Assembly (NCBI RefSeq): GCF_002205795.1
Contig: NZ_NIUY01000001.1
Location: forward strand, 682,001 to 746,000
Length of the DNA stretch: 64,000 nucleotides
DNA from: Chryseobacterium sp. VAUSW3
Lineage (GTDB): Bacteria > Bacteroidota > Bacteroidia > Flavobacteriales > Weeksellaceae
Direction: 5' to 3'
The notes beneath the pieces were generated by a model. It was given only the letters and a program-made list of their open reading frames with translations. It had not been told where the DNA came from and searched no databases. The translations under genes were made by a program, and so were the position numbers. Below, in pieces: positions 43,849-53,056 of this stretch (position 1 is the first letter of the stretch; every line of letters starts with the position of its first letter).

Positions 43849-44572
43849 CTGTTTTCTTGAGCAAGTGGTTAATAACTTCGGCTGCGGCATACAACCCAAA
43901 AATTGCGGGCATAAAGCTGCTTGTTCCGTAAAAAGACCTTTTAAAATTCGCGCCGTCGGTCATTTTCAAACTTTCTTCATTCTGAATTTCGTTGGAGAAA
44001 ACACAGCGGATTCCTTTGTTTATCTGTTCTTTTTTCAGGCGTTTGCGAACATTTTTTGCCAAAAAACAATTATAAGTTTTGCTGATATCGCGAACCATAA
44101 CCTTCGAAGGATCCATTTTTCCGCCAGCTCCCATACAGCTAACAATTTTTATTTTTTTTCGTTTCGCGGTGATGATAAGTGCAAGTTTTGGCGTCACACT
44201 GTCGATACAGTCGAGAATATAGTCGAATTTTTCACTGCCAATCACCTCCTCCATTCTTTCTGGATTCAGGAATTCGTTGATTTTAGTCAGCTGAAGTTCA
44301 GGATTAATATCGAGAAGTCTTTCTGAAACCACCTCAACTTTAGATTTCCCAACAGTTGAATGAAGCGCGGGCAGCTGACGGTTAATATTCGTAATATCTA
44401 CAGTGTCACCGTCAACTATGGTCATTTTACCGATTCCCGAACGTGCCAGAAATTCAGCAGCGAAAGAACCTACCCCACCCAAACCTACCACGAGGAGATT
44501 GGCGTTCTGAAGTTTTTTAATTCCCTGTTCTTTGATAAGAAGCTCTGTTCGCTCCAGCCATTTTTTCTGCAT
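43841..44572 (-). CDS. tcdA: tRNA threonylcarbamoyladenosine dehydratase (ThiF family)
   Basis: An E1-like ATP-dependent enzyme that cyclises t6A to ct6A in ANN-decoding tRNAs. The 243 residues show the ATP-binding GLGGVGSFAAEFLARSGIG near 30-48, the DGDTVDITNINRQ strand near 54-66 and the usual DCIDSVTPKLALI segment. Other E1-like activators (ThiF, MoeB) are possible, but the length and neighbourhood favour TcdA. It overlaps rnpA by eight bases and starts two bases after the tatD-like gene ends, so three genes form one unit. Confidence 0.9.
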   Translation of the reverse strand: MQKKWLERTELLIKEQGIKKLQNANLLVVGLGGVGSFAAEFLARSGIGKMTIVDGDTVDITNINRQLPALHSTVGKSKVEVVSERLLDINPELQLTKINEFLNPERMEEVIGSEKFDYILDCIDSVTPKLALIITAKRKKIKIVSCMGAGGKMDPSKVMVRDISKTYNCFLAKNVRKRLKKEQINKGIRCVFSNEIQNEESLKMTDGANFKRSFYGTSSFMPAIFGLYAAAEVINHLLKKTDD

Positions 44573-44574
44573 TT

Positions 44575-45204
44575 TTATATCGGAATTTGTAAATTTTTGA
44601 GATTTTCTTTGATTTTCTGTGTTAAATCTTCTAAACTGATCTTTTTGAGGTCTGCAACTTTTTGATAGAGCTCCTTGATTTCAAAATCTGAAGAATCAGT
44701 TTCCAGAAATAATTCTTCAGTCGGAAAGTCTTTTAAAAAATCCTGCAAATTTACATTATACAAAACTGATTTTCCAAAACTTAAACAGAAACCATTTTTC
44801 AGGAGATCGTCACCAATCGTTTTCCTTTTATTGAAACCGTGGACAATCATGGGAACTTTAGCCATTTTTCGGAACTGAAGAAGTTGCGAAAATCTTTTCA
44901 CACAGTGAATAATTAAAGGTTTCTGAAGCGAATTGGCGATCTCGATCTGGGCTAAAAAAGCTTTTTGCTGAAGTTTTTCGTCAACATCAATTAATCCATC
45001 AAGTCCGCACTCGCCGATTGCTACACAGTTTTTATGGGCAGAAATCTTCAGCAACCAATTTAACTTTTCTTCAAAATCATCAGCAACAGCATCAGGATGA
45101 ATGCCCGCAGAAAAGTAATTTTCTGGCGGAATTTCATTGAATTTCAAATTATAAATCCCCAAATTTTTACCTGCATCGTGGTGATGGAAATCGAAAAAAC
45201 CCAT
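44575..45204 (-). CDS. TatD family hydrolase (short)
   Basis: A metal-dependent TIM-barrel nuclease of the TatD family with 209 residues, shorter than the usual 255-265. Metal-binding positions are visible: FDFHHHDAG near 3 (HxH), SAGIHPDAV near 35, GECGLDG near 68, IIHCVK near 105 and LETDSSDF near 174. The short length comes from compact loops, not from a missing motif. An in-frame ATG at 45210 adds two codons. It is the first gene of the tatD-tcdA-rnpA run. Confidence 0.88.
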   Translation of the reverse strand: MGFFDFHHHDAGKNLGIYNLKFNEIPPENYFSAGIHPDAVADDFEEKLNWLLKISAHKNCVAIGECGLDGLIDVDEKLQQKAFLAQIEIANSLQKPLIIHCVKRFSQLLQFRKMAKVPMIVHGFNKRKTIGDDLLKNGFCLSFGKSVLYNVNLQDFLKDFPTEELFLETDSSDFEIKELYQKVADLKKISLEDLTQKIKENLKNLQIPI

Positions 45205-45292
45205 CTTCAAAATTATTAAAAAAAGGCCTTAAAACATTAAACATTCGTTTGAAATTCTTTATAATTTCTTAACTTTACGTAAAATAACAAAA

Positions 45293-45919
45293 ATGAAGAA
45301 GAAATTTACCGAAAAGCAGATTCATATTTTGGATGTTGCCGAAAAATTAATCGCCAAAAAAGGATTTGAAGGAACCTCGATCCGCGATATTTCTTCTCAG
45401 GCGAATATTAACGTAGCCATGATTTCTTACTATTTTGGCTCGAAGGAGAAAATGATGTCGTATCTCTACCGATACCGCGTGATGAAAACCAGAGAGAGTT
45501 TTGCCGAATTTGCGGAAGTTATTAAAGACGGTAAACCCGAAATGCAGATGAAAGAACTGGTGAAATATGTAGTGAACCAGCTTTTTAAATTCAATTATTT
45601 CCATGGTTTTGTGACCCAGGAACTTCGCCATACCGAGCATCTTAAAGATGATTTACTCGAATTTTACACCACTTTTACGTCGAAACTTGATGATGTTATA
45701 AAAAAAGGAGTGGCTTCGGGTGTATTTCACCACGCACCAAAACCTGAAGATATTCTGACCTTGATTTTGGGCTCATCGCTTTTCGTCATCAGAAACAAAA
45801 ATTTCTACGAATTATATGTCGCAGGAAAAGAAGAAAATTATCTGCGTGATGCTGAACAGAAAGTCCTGGCTAATCTTTTGGTGACTGTTTTTTCCGTTTT
45901 GGGTTATAACGCGTACTGA
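45293..45919 (+). CDS. TetR/AcrR family transcriptional regulator
   Basis: A 208-residue regulator with a clear N-terminal helix-turn-helix (KGFEGTSIRDISSQANINVAMISYYFGSKEKMMSYL, about 22-55) of the TetR type and a C-terminal helical ligand-binding domain (about 70-200). It stands alone and divergent from the tatD unit. The neighbouring genes give no hint of its target. A TAACTTTA element upstream only loosely matches the promoter consensus. Confidence 0.93.
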   Translation: MKKKFTEKQIHILDVAEKLIAKKGFEGTSIRDISSQANINVAMISYYFGSKEKMMSYLYRYRVMKTRESFAEFAEVIKDGKPEMQMKELVKYVVNQLFKFNYFHGFVTQELRHTEHLKDDLLEFYTTFTSKLDDVIKKGVASGVFHHAPKPEDILTLILGSSLFVIRNKNFYELYVAGKEENYLRDAEQKVLANLLVTVFSVLGYNAY

Positions 45920-46007
45920 TTTCACCGCAATTTTGTAGTAAAACATCAAATGCAGATAAATTATTAGTTAAATTATCATAAAAAAAAATCTATTGATAAA
46001 AAAATTA

Positions 46008-46015
46008 TATTTTTG
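46008..46015 (+). promoter_or_regulatory. -7 promoter box of bamD
   Basis: TATTTTTG, a full TAnnTTTG match, 51 bases before the ATG at 46067. This argues against the longer in-frame starts at 46013 and 46034. Confidence 0.5.
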
Positions 46016-46066
46016 CAGACTGAACCGCAGAAGATGAAAATCCATCATTTTCGCTTTAATAGATTT

Positions 46067-47041
46067 ATGAAAAAATATTTGATAGTACTGCTTGCTTTTT
46101 TTGCTTTATCGGCCTGTAACAAACAGCAGGAAATGGCGATGAAAAGCGCAGACAAAGATTATATCCTGAAAGTTGCCAACGAGAACTTCGAAAAGAAAAA
46201 ATGGACTGACGCGCTTGCGCTTTACGAAAGACTTTCGAACCTTGTTGCCGGTACCGACGATGCGCCAAATGTTGTTTACAACTCAGCCTACGCCAACTAC
46301 TACGATAAAAATTACAAACTCGCAGGCCACCAATTCAAAAATTTCTCGGTGACTTTCCCGCAGGATCCACGCGCTGAAGACGCGGCTTACATGTCGGCAC
46401 TTTGTTATTACGAAGGATCAATGGATTATAATCTTGATCAGACGAGTACTGAACTGGCAATTAATGAACTCCAGAACTTCCTGAACAATTATCCGAATAC
46501 AGAGAAATCTAAAAACATTAACGAACTCATCGATGAGTTGAGTTATAAACTGGAATTCAAGGCTTACGAAAACGCCAGACAGTACTATAAAATGGCAGAT
46601 TATAAAGCAGCGAATGTCGCTTTTGAAAATGTTCTGAATGATTTCCCAAGTACTAAACTGGCTCCGAAAATCTACGAATACATTTTAAACTCGAAATACG
46701 AACTTGCTGTAAATTCAGTTTATGATCTCAAAAAAGACCGTATTGAAAATGCTTTGGCCTTCACAAAACAGGTAGAACGCGATATGCCGAACACCGAAAA
46801 TGCGAAAACCGCAGTTGATCTAAGAGCTAAACTTCAGAAAGAAAAAGAGAGCTTCCTGGAATTGGAGAAGAAAGTAGAACTTAGAAAAAAGGAACTTCAG
46901 GATAAACAGAAAGAGGAAGAAGCCAGACTGAACCTGGAAAAAGACCAGAGAGAAGCCGAGAAGAAAGCCAGACAGATCAAAAGAGACAGCGCGGCGCTTA
47001 ATACCCCTGCTCCTGCAGCAACTTTCAATATTCAAAAATAA
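46067..47041 (+). CDS. bamD: Outer-membrane assembly lipoprotein BamD
   Basis: A lipoprotein that with BamA folds outer-membrane barrels. The signal (MKKYLIVLLAFFALSACNK, Cys near 17) is clear. TPR-like repeats follow (about 30-245; ALALYERLSNLV, AAYMSALCYYEG, KAANVAFENVLNDFP). The last 70 residues, a Lys/Glu-rich helix ending with QIKRDSAALNTPAPA, extend well past E. coli BamD (245 residues), which is frequent in Bacteroidota. It begins the conserved run bamD-rpoZ-coaBC-DUF4835-recN. Confidence 0.93.
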   Translation: MKKYLIVLLAFFALSACNKQQEMAMKSADKDYILKVANENFEKKKWTDALALYERLSNLVAGTDDAPNVVYNSAYANYYDKNYKLAGHQFKNFSVTFPQDPRAEDAAYMSALCYYEGSMDYNLDQTSTELAINELQNFLNNYPNTEKSKNINELIDELSYKLEFKAYENARQYYKMADYKAANVAFENVLNDFPSTKLAPKIYEYILNSKYELAVNSVYDLKKDRIENALAFTKQVERDMPNTENAKTAVDLRAKLQKEKESFLELEKKVELRKKELQDKQKEEEARLNLEKDQREAEKKARQIKRDSAALNTPAPAATFNIQK

Positions 47042-47045
47042 GCTG

Positions 47046-47053
47046 TATATTTG
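47046..47053 (+). promoter_or_regulatory. -7 promoter box of rpoZ
   Basis: TATATTTG, a full match, four bases behind the bamD stop and 29 bases before the rpoZ ATG. Confidence 0.55.
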
Positions 47054-47082
47054 CAGACTCTAAATAAAATAATTCACTGAAA

Positions 47083-47406
47083 ATGAGCGTTAAAGATTCT
47101 AAAGCCGAATTAAGTACTATAACTTACGACAAAGATAAAATTGAAGAAAAAGTGGGTTCTATCTACGAAGCCATTGTAATTATGGGGAAAAGAGCAGAGC
47201 AGATTAATGCTGAAATCCGCTCAGAACTTCATAATAAATTAGATGAATTCGCTGTTCATAATTCTACTCTGGAAGAAGTATTCGAAAACAGAGAACAGAT
47301 CGAAATCTCAAAACACTACGAAAAACTTCCGAAACCTACTTCTATCGCAATCCAGGAATGGCTTGATGATGAAATTTATTTCAGAAATACGGACGAAAGA
47401 AACTAA
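47083..47406 (+). CDS. rpoZ: RNA polymerase omega subunit
   Basis: A 107-residue Bacteroidota-type omega subunit that stabilises RNA polymerase. The core is IYEAIVIMGKRAEQINAEIRSELHNKLDEF near 29-58, matching the MxKRAEQI motif. The C-terminal extension with SIAIQEWLDDEIYF is also typical for the phylum. It has its own promoter box and a strong terminator, so it can be expressed apart from bamD. Confidence 0.93.
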   Translation: MSVKDSKAELSTITYDKDKIEEKVGSIYEAIVIMGKRAEQINAEIRSELHNKLDEFAVHNSTLEEVFENREQIEISKHYEKLPKPTSIAIQEWLDDEIYFRNTDERN

Positions 47407-47432
47407 TCGCAGCGTTTTACAGACAATATAAA

Positions 47433-47472
47433 AAAATCGCACAAGCACTACTGCTTCTGCGATTTTCTTTTT
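47433..47472 (+). terminator. Rho-independent terminator of rpoZ
   Basis: AAAATCGCA pairs with TGCGATTTT, with an inner AAGCA/TGCTT hairpin, followed by CTTTTTT. Confidence 0.85.
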
Positions 47473-47521
47473 TGCAAAACTTATACTGAACCTTTAGAAA
47501 TGGTATATCTAAAAATTTAAG

Positions 47522-47529
47522 TAAATTCG
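47522..47529 (+). promoter_or_regulatory. Possible -7 box of coaBC (TANNTTCG variant)
   Basis: TAAATTCG, one base from the TAnnTTTG consensus, 22 bases before the coaBC start. Confidence 0.35.
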
Positions 47530-47550
47530 TTCGACTTTAAAACACTCGAA

Positions 47551-48756
47551 ATGGCAATTCAGGAAAAAAAAATCCTCATCTGTGTTACCGGCGGAATTGC
47601 CGCATACAAAATCAATTACCTCATTCGCGACCTTGTAAAAAAGGGAGCGGAACTGCAGGTTTTGATGACACCCTCAGCGGAAAATTTCGTTTCTAAACTC
47701 ACGCTTTCCACACTTTCTAAGAAACCGGTTTTTTCAGATTTCTATTCAGAAAACGGTACCTGGAACAATCACGTGGAATTTGCACTTTGGGCAGACTTAA
47801 TTTTAATTGCGCCCTGCACCACCAATACTTTGGCTAAAATGGTTCATGGTATTTGCAATAATTTGGTGATCGCAACCTATATGTCAGCAAAATGTCCGGT
47901 GATGATCGCGCCGGCTATGGATCTCGACATGTATGAACATCCCTCAACCAAACAGAATTTAGAATTGGCTGAAGATTTCGGGCACATCATTATTCCTGCT
48001 GAAACGGGTGAACTGGCGAGCGGACTGGTTGGGCAGGGAAGAATGGCCGAACCGGAAAAAATCTCTAAAACCATTGAAGATTTTTTTACTTCAAATACAA
48101 TTTCGAAAAGCTTAGAAGGGAAAACAGTGCTCATTACGGCGGGCCCCACTTATGAATCCATCGATCCTGTACGTTTTATTGGAAATCATTCTTCAGGCAA
48201 AATGGGATTTTCTTTGGCGGAAGAAGCGGCAAGACGCGGCGCAAAAGTAATTTTGATTTCAGGACCTAGCTCTTTGGGTATTTCTCATCCTAATATCGAA
48301 ATTCACCGCGTAACCTCCGCGAAAGAAATGTTTAATGAAGTTTTTAAATACTATGAAATTTCGGACATTGCCATCGCAAGTGCTGCGGTAGCCGATTACG
48401 CTCCAAAGGAAATCGCCAGCGAAAAAATCAAGAAAAATGATGATTCTTTAACGATTGAACTCGTTAAAAATCCTGACATCCTTAAAACAATGGGCGAAAG
48501 AAAATCGAAACAGTTTTTAGTCGGTTTTGCGCTCGAAACCCAAAACGAGGAAGAAAATGCGTTGGGAAAACTCCAGAAAAAAAATCTCGACATGATTGTT
48601 CTGAATTCGCTTCGTGATGAAGGCGCCGGATTTAAAAATGACACCAATAAAATCAAGATTTTCACTGAAAACGACAGAAAGGAATTTGCTCTGAAAGCTA
48701 AAAATGAAGTAGCAAAAGATATTTTAAATGTCGTAGAACAGGAAATTCTGAAATAA
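47551..48756 (+). CDS. coaBC: Bifunctional CoaBC (phosphopantothenoylcysteine decarboxylase/synthase)
   Basis: Makes 4'-phosphopantetheine precursors for coenzyme A. The N-terminal flavoprotein CoaC domain (about 1-180) shows VTGGIAAYKINYLIR near 10, FALWADLILIAPCTTNTLAKM near 75-95 and the decarboxylase catalytic segment with the essential Cys-adjacent LVIATYMSAKCPVMIAPAMD. The C-terminal CoaB domain (about 190-400) has ITAGPTYESIDPVRFIGNHSSGKMG near 193-217 and the FALETQ loop. Both halves are complete. Confidence 0.96.
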   Translation: MAIQEKKILICVTGGIAAYKINYLIRDLVKKGAELQVLMTPSAENFVSKLTLSTLSKKPVFSDFYSENGTWNNHVEFALWADLILIAPCTTNTLAKMVHGICNNLVIATYMSAKCPVMIAPAMDLDMYEHPSTKQNLELAEDFGHIIIPAETGELASGLVGQGRMAEPEKISKTIEDFFTSNTISKSLEGKTVLITAGPTYESIDPVRFIGNHSSGKMGFSLAEEAARRGAKVILISGPSSLGISHPNIEIHRVTSAKEMFNEVFKYYEISDIAIASAAVADYAPKEIASEKIKKNDDSLTIELVKNPDILKTMGERKSKQFLVGFALETQNEEENALGKLQKKNLDMIVLNSLRDEGAGFKNDTNKIKIFTENDRKEFALKAKNEVAKDILNVVEQEILK

Positions 48757-48793
48757 TATAACTAAATTTCCGTTTTCAACTTTTATCACCAAC

Positions 48794-49699
48794 ATGAAGA
48801 AACTTTTTACCATATTCATCCTTATTTTCAGTTTTAATTACAGTTTTTCTCAGGAACTTCTGGCTACCGTTCAGGTAAATGCGCAGCAACTGGGTGGCAG
48901 CAACAATCAGGTGTACAAAACTTTAGAAAAAAATCTTCGCGATTTCATCAACAACACGAGTTGGACAGGGAAAAAACTTCAGAACTTCGAAAAGATAAAA
49001 TGTAATTTTGCGATTGTAATTACCGAACGCGCGGGAAGCAGCAATTTCAAAGGAAGTATTGTGGTACAGGCCGTTCGCCCGGTTTTCAACACGACTTACG
49101 AAACTCCTTTAGTCAATATTAATGACACCAATTTCGGTTTCGATTATACGGAGAATGAAAATCTTGTTTTTAACGAAAGACAGTTTTCCGGGAAAAACTT
49201 AATCGATGTGGTAAGTTTTTATGTGTACACGATTTTAGGGTACGACGGCGACAGCTTCAAGGTGCGTGGCGGCCAGCCGTGGTTTGAAAAAGCGCAGAAA
49301 ATCTCCAACAATAGTCAGAATCAGAATTTTGCCGGATGGTCGCTAATTGAAGGAACCAGAACCAGAGCCGCACTGATCGACAACATCATGAAACCGGAGC
49401 AAAATACGCTGCGCAACATTTATTACACCTATCACCGCGCCGGTTTGGATAATCTGGGAAAACAGGACCAGACTTCCGGAAAAAAAATCATTGCTGATGC
49501 GCTGATGCAGCTGAAAACTTATGAAAATAATTTTCAGATGAATTATCCTATCAATATTTTTATCGACACAAAAAAACAGGAAATCTTTGATATTTTCAGT
49601 AACGGAAGCAATACAAATATTAATATGGCCGACCTAAAGTCATTATTCGTTACGCTTTCACCAAAAGATATCGACAGCAAGTGGAATAAGTGGAAATAA
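48794..49699 (+). CDS. DUF4835 family protein
   Basis: A 301-residue exported protein (signal ends near YSFSQE) of the DUF4835 family, found mainly in Bacteroidota and encoded next to coaBC and recN as here. It has no known function; the family is often a small strand/helix protein of the envelope (LATVQVNAQQLGG start, SFYVYTILGYDGDSF centre, KDIDSKWNKWK end). It lies 37 bases after coaBC, without a terminator in between, so it is likely cotranscribed. Confidence 0.9.
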   Translation: MKKLFTIFILIFSFNYSFSQELLATVQVNAQQLGGSNNQVYKTLEKNLRDFINNTSWTGKKLQNFEKIKCNFAIVITERAGSSNFKGSIVVQAVRPVFNTTYETPLVNINDTNFGFDYTENENLVFNERQFSGKNLIDVVSFYVYTILGYDGDSFKVRGGQPWFEKAQKISNNSQNQNFAGWSLIEGTRTRAALIDNIMKPEQNTLRNIYYTYHRAGLDNLGKQDQTSGKKIIADALMQLKTYENNFQMNYPINIFIDTKKQEIFDIFSNGSNTNINMADLKSLFVTLSPKDIDSKWNKWK

Positions 49700-49758
49700 A
49701 CCGGATGACGGGGAAATTATTGACAATCATTTAATTTCCGACTTAAAAAGCAAAACAT

Positions 49759-49766
49759 TAAATTTG
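49759..49766 (+). promoter_or_regulatory. -7 promoter box of recN
   Basis: TAAATTTG, a full match, 46 bases before the recN ATG. Confidence 0.45.
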
Positions 49767-49812
49767 CGTTTAATTGAGTTTCCAAAAAACATTGTAATTC
49801 GCCATTTAAAAC

Positions 49813-51462
49813 ATGCTTTCAAGAATTTTCATCCAGAATTTTGCTCTTATCGATACCCTCGAAATTACTTTAAACAAAGGTTTGCAGGTAATTACGGGTG
49901 AAACCGGTGCAGGAAAATCGATTATTCTGGGAGCTTTGCGTTTAATTTTGGGCGAAAGAGCAGACGCGAAATCCATACAGAATTCGGAAACTAAAAGTAT
50001 TGTAGAAGCTGAATTTGCCATCAACGATAATCTTCAGTTTTTTTTTGAGGAAAACGATTTGGATTTTGAACATCAAACCGTCATCCGCCGCGAAATTCTT
50101 CCCAACGGAAAATCCAGAGCTTTTGTAAACGATGTTCCTGTAACATTGGATTTACTGAAAATGCTGTCAAAAAAACTCATTGATATTCATTCGCAGTTTG
50201 AGACTTCAAACCTTTTCGATGAAGAATACCAGTTCCAGATCATCGACGGTCTTTCGAAAAATAAAATCCTGATTTTAAAATACCAAACGGAGTTTTCAGA
50301 ATACAAAAAAGTGCTGAAGGAACTGGATAATTTTAAAAATCAGTTGGAGGAAAGCAATAAAGAAAGCGATTACAAAAACTTTCTTCTGGAAGAACTTCAG
50401 AATATAAATCTGGATGACCTGGACCTGGAAGAACTTCAGAATCAGGTAAAAAAACAGGAAAACGCTGAAGCAATTACCGATAATCTTTCACAAATTTTTG
50501 CAAAACTTGATGCAGAAGAAATCGGCGTTCTCGATTCGATGACCGAGATCAAAGGCAAACTGGGGAAAGTAGCCGATCTTTCACACGAATTCACGTTACT
50601 GAACCAAAGACTTCAGGAAAATTTTATTGAATTTAAAGACATCATTTTTGAACTTCAGGACGCTGCCGAAAAGATGGAAACCAGTCCGGAAATGCTTCTC
50701 ACACTGAACCAAACTTTAAATACCGTAAACGCACTGCTTCTGAAACACGGCGTACACGGCATTCCGGAATTAATTGAAATTCGCGATCAACTTTTAAATG
50801 AACAAAGCGGTTTTGCCGATCTTGAAAATTTAATTATCGAACTCGAAAAGAAGAAGAAGGATTCGGAAATCCGTCTCGCAAAAATGGCCGCGGATTTGTC
50901 GGCAAACCGTAAAAAGCACATCCCAGATTTCACCAATAAAATTGAATCTCTACTGAAACAATTGGGTCTTGAAAAAGCAAAAATTATGGCAGAACTGAAG
51001 GACGGTATTAACTATAACAGTTTCGGGAAAGAAAGTATACAGATCTTATTTCAGGCGAATTCGGGTTTTCCTTTAAAGCCTATACAGTCCGCAATTTCCG
51101 GTGGTGAACGCTCCCGGGTTATGCTTTCTATTAAAAAACTGATCGCTGAAAATGCGGAACTGCCGACCTTAATCCTCGATGAAATCGACACAGGAGTTTC
51201 CGGGAAAGTAGCGGAAGAAATGGGAAATGTAATGAAGGAAATGTCAACGAACATGCAGCTTATCGTAATTACCCATCTCGCACAGGTTGCGGCAAAAGGA
51301 AACAATAACTATAAAGTTATTAAAGAAGACATTTCAGGTAGAACGCGCTCCAACATTATTCCGCTTAGCGAGGAGGAGAAGCTTCAGGAAATTGCGCAAC
51401 TTCTTTCCGGCAGTAAAATTACAGATGCTGCCATTTCTCAAGCGCAGGAATTGATGAAATAA
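49813..51462 (+). CDS. recN: DNA repair protein RecN
   Basis: An SMC-like ATPase for double-strand-break repair. The 549 residues have Walker A GETGAGKS near 30-37, a central coiled coil (about 155-365), the SGGERSRVMLS signature near 430 and Walker B LPTLILDEIDTGVSG near 452-466. It is the last gene of the bamD-to-recN run and is followed by 107 bases before the ABC permease gene. Nothing unusual in length or motifs. Confidence 0.96.
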   Translation: MLSRIFIQNFALIDTLEITLNKGLQVITGETGAGKSIILGALRLILGERADAKSIQNSETKSIVEAEFAINDNLQFFFEENDLDFEHQTVIRREILPNGKSRAFVNDVPVTLDLLKMLSKKLIDIHSQFETSNLFDEEYQFQIIDGLSKNKILILKYQTEFSEYKKVLKELDNFKNQLEESNKESDYKNFLLEELQNINLDDLDLEELQNQVKKQENAEAITDNLSQIFAKLDAEEIGVLDSMTEIKGKLGKVADLSHEFTLLNQRLQENFIEFKDIIFELQDAAEKMETSPEMLLTLNQTLNTVNALLLKHGVHGIPELIEIRDQLLNEQSGFADLENLIIELEKKKKDSEIRLAKMAADLSANRKKHIPDFTNKIESLLKQLGLEKAKIMAELKDGINYNSFGKESIQILFQANSGFPLKPIQSAISGGERSRVMLSIKKLIAENAELPTLILDEIDTGVSGKVAEEMGNVMKEMSTNMQLIVITHLAQVAAKGNNNYKVIKEDISGRTRSNIIPLSEEEKLQEIAQLLSGSKITDAAISQAQELMK

Positions 51463-51569
51463 TCATTTTTCTGCTTCAAAACAAATCTCTTAACATAATA
51501 AAAGGGCTTTAATCTCATCTATTTTGTAACAAATCTTGTTGGTTCTTAACTAATGTTTAAAACCATGAA

Positions 51570-53042
51570 ATGTATACAAAATTACTGAAGTTAGAATTCA
51601 AGAGTTTTATCAGGAATCCACAATTCGGGGCACAGCTTGCCATGAAAATCCTGATGGCTTTCGCGTATGCCGGAATGAGTTTTACTTTTGTTATGATGGC
51701 GGTGGGTCTTTATTTTATTTCAGTCGAAGAGTTAAAGACTGATCCTATAGCACTTTTTTCTCGGTATTTCCTTTACTATGCAGCACTGGATTTGGTTCTA
51801 AGGTATTTTATTCAGCAAATGCCAACGCAAAACATCAAACCATTTCTCACGCAAAATATCACCAAGAAAAAACTGGTGAACTATACCATCCTGAAAATTA
51901 TTTTTAATTTTTTTAATTGGGGTTATCTGCTTTTTCTGTTGCCGTTTTGCGGTTTGCTTATTTTCCACGGAAGTTATTCTATCCCGGGGGTTTTAATGTT
52001 CCTCACAGGGATAATGGCAGTGTTCTATTTCAGTAATTTCGTAAATATTGTATTGAACAAACAGAATCTGGTTCTTTATACTGTAGCGGCGATAATGATT
52101 ATTTTCGGTTTTCTGGAATATTACGGCTACGTTCATCTTTCTTCTTTTTCCGAAAAAATTTTTAAAGCTTTTTATGAATTTCCTGGTGCCTTTTTGATTC
52201 CTGTATTGCTAGCCGCTGCTGCCGGATACTGGGCTTACCGCAATATTTACAGCAACTTTTATCTCGACAAAGGACTGGAACTTGAACAGGCAGTAGGTAA
52301 AACCGAAAATATCGATTTCCTTAACCGTTTCGGAACACTTGGCACTTTCATCAATAATGATATCCGACTTCTGAAAAGAAGCAAAGCTGCAAAGTCTGCG
52401 TTGTTTGCGGGAATTATGTTTTTATTCTACGGACTTCTATATTTTTCAGGCAAAGCTTATGCTACAGATTTTATGCGGGTCTTTCTCGGAATCTTTGTGA
52501 CCGGTGGTTTTATGCTCATGTTTGGCCAAAGAGTACCCTCCTGGGACAGCTCCTATTATCCGCTGATGATGACGCAGAAAGTTCCCTATAAAGACTATCT
52601 GAAAGCGAAATGGGCGCTCGTGGTGCTCGCTACCGCTGTTTCTATGGTTTTGGCGCTGGGTTACCTGCTCATCAGCTGGGAATTTTATCTTACTATTTTT
52701 GCCGCCGGACTTTATAATCTTGGGGTGAACTCTTACCTCACTCTTTTGGCTGGAGCATTTAACAAAAAACCTATTGACCTCAATTCCAGCTCCAAATCAT
52801 TTGGCGGCGGAGGAAATAACTTTAACATGAAAGTAATGCTGATAATGATTCCGCAAATGGTACTGCCAATGGGCGTTTTTGCACTCGTGAAATTTTTCGC
52901 GGGAATCGAAATTGCGGTTGCAAGTCTGGGAGCTTTAGGTCTTATCGGATTTTTACTGCGTGATAAAATTTTCGATTATATCGTGAAAATTTACAGATCC
53001 GAAAAATATTCAACAATAGAAGCATTTAAAAAAACAGCATAA
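51570..53042 (+). CDS. DUF5687 membrane protein (ABC exporter permease)
   Basis: A 490-residue inner-membrane protein with about 12 helices and few charged residues, in the DUF5687 family of Bacteroidota. Such proteins are encoded next to an ABC ATPase and act as its permease, as here (14 bases to the ATPase gene). Exported substrate unknown. The conserved RNPQFGAQLAMKILMAFAY start is visible. A Gly-rich loop (FGGGGNNFN near 412) is cytoplasmic by prediction. Confidence 0.88.
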   Translation: MYTKLLKLEFKSFIRNPQFGAQLAMKILMAFAYAGMSFTFVMMAVGLYFISVEELKTDPIALFSRYFLYYAALDLVLRYFIQQMPTQNIKPFLTQNITKKKLVNYTILKIIFNFFNWGYLLFLLPFCGLLIFHGSYSIPGVLMFLTGIMAVFYFSNFVNIVLNKQNLVLYTVAAIMIIFGFLEYYGYVHLSSFSEKIFKAFYEFPGAFLIPVLLAAAAGYWAYRNIYSNFYLDKGLELEQAVGKTENIDFLNRFGTLGTFINNDIRLLKRSKAAKSALFAGIMFLFYGLLYFSGKAYATDFMRVFLGIFVTGGFMLMFGQRVPSWDSSYYPLMMTQKVPYKDYLKAKWALVVLATAVSMVLALGYLLISWEFYLTIFAAGLYNLGVNSYLTLLAGAFNKKPIDLNSSSKSFGGGGNNFNMKVMLIMIPQMVLPMGVFALVKFFAGIEIAVASLGALGLIGFLLRDKIFDYIVKIYRSEKYSTIEAFKKTA

Positions 53043-53056
53043 TTTAAGCTATAAAC

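Noticed and set aside
45208-45215. TAATTTTG promoter box in front of the TatD-like gene
   Set aside because: The transcript would start at about 45202, at or inside the start codon at 45204, so the position does not fit.
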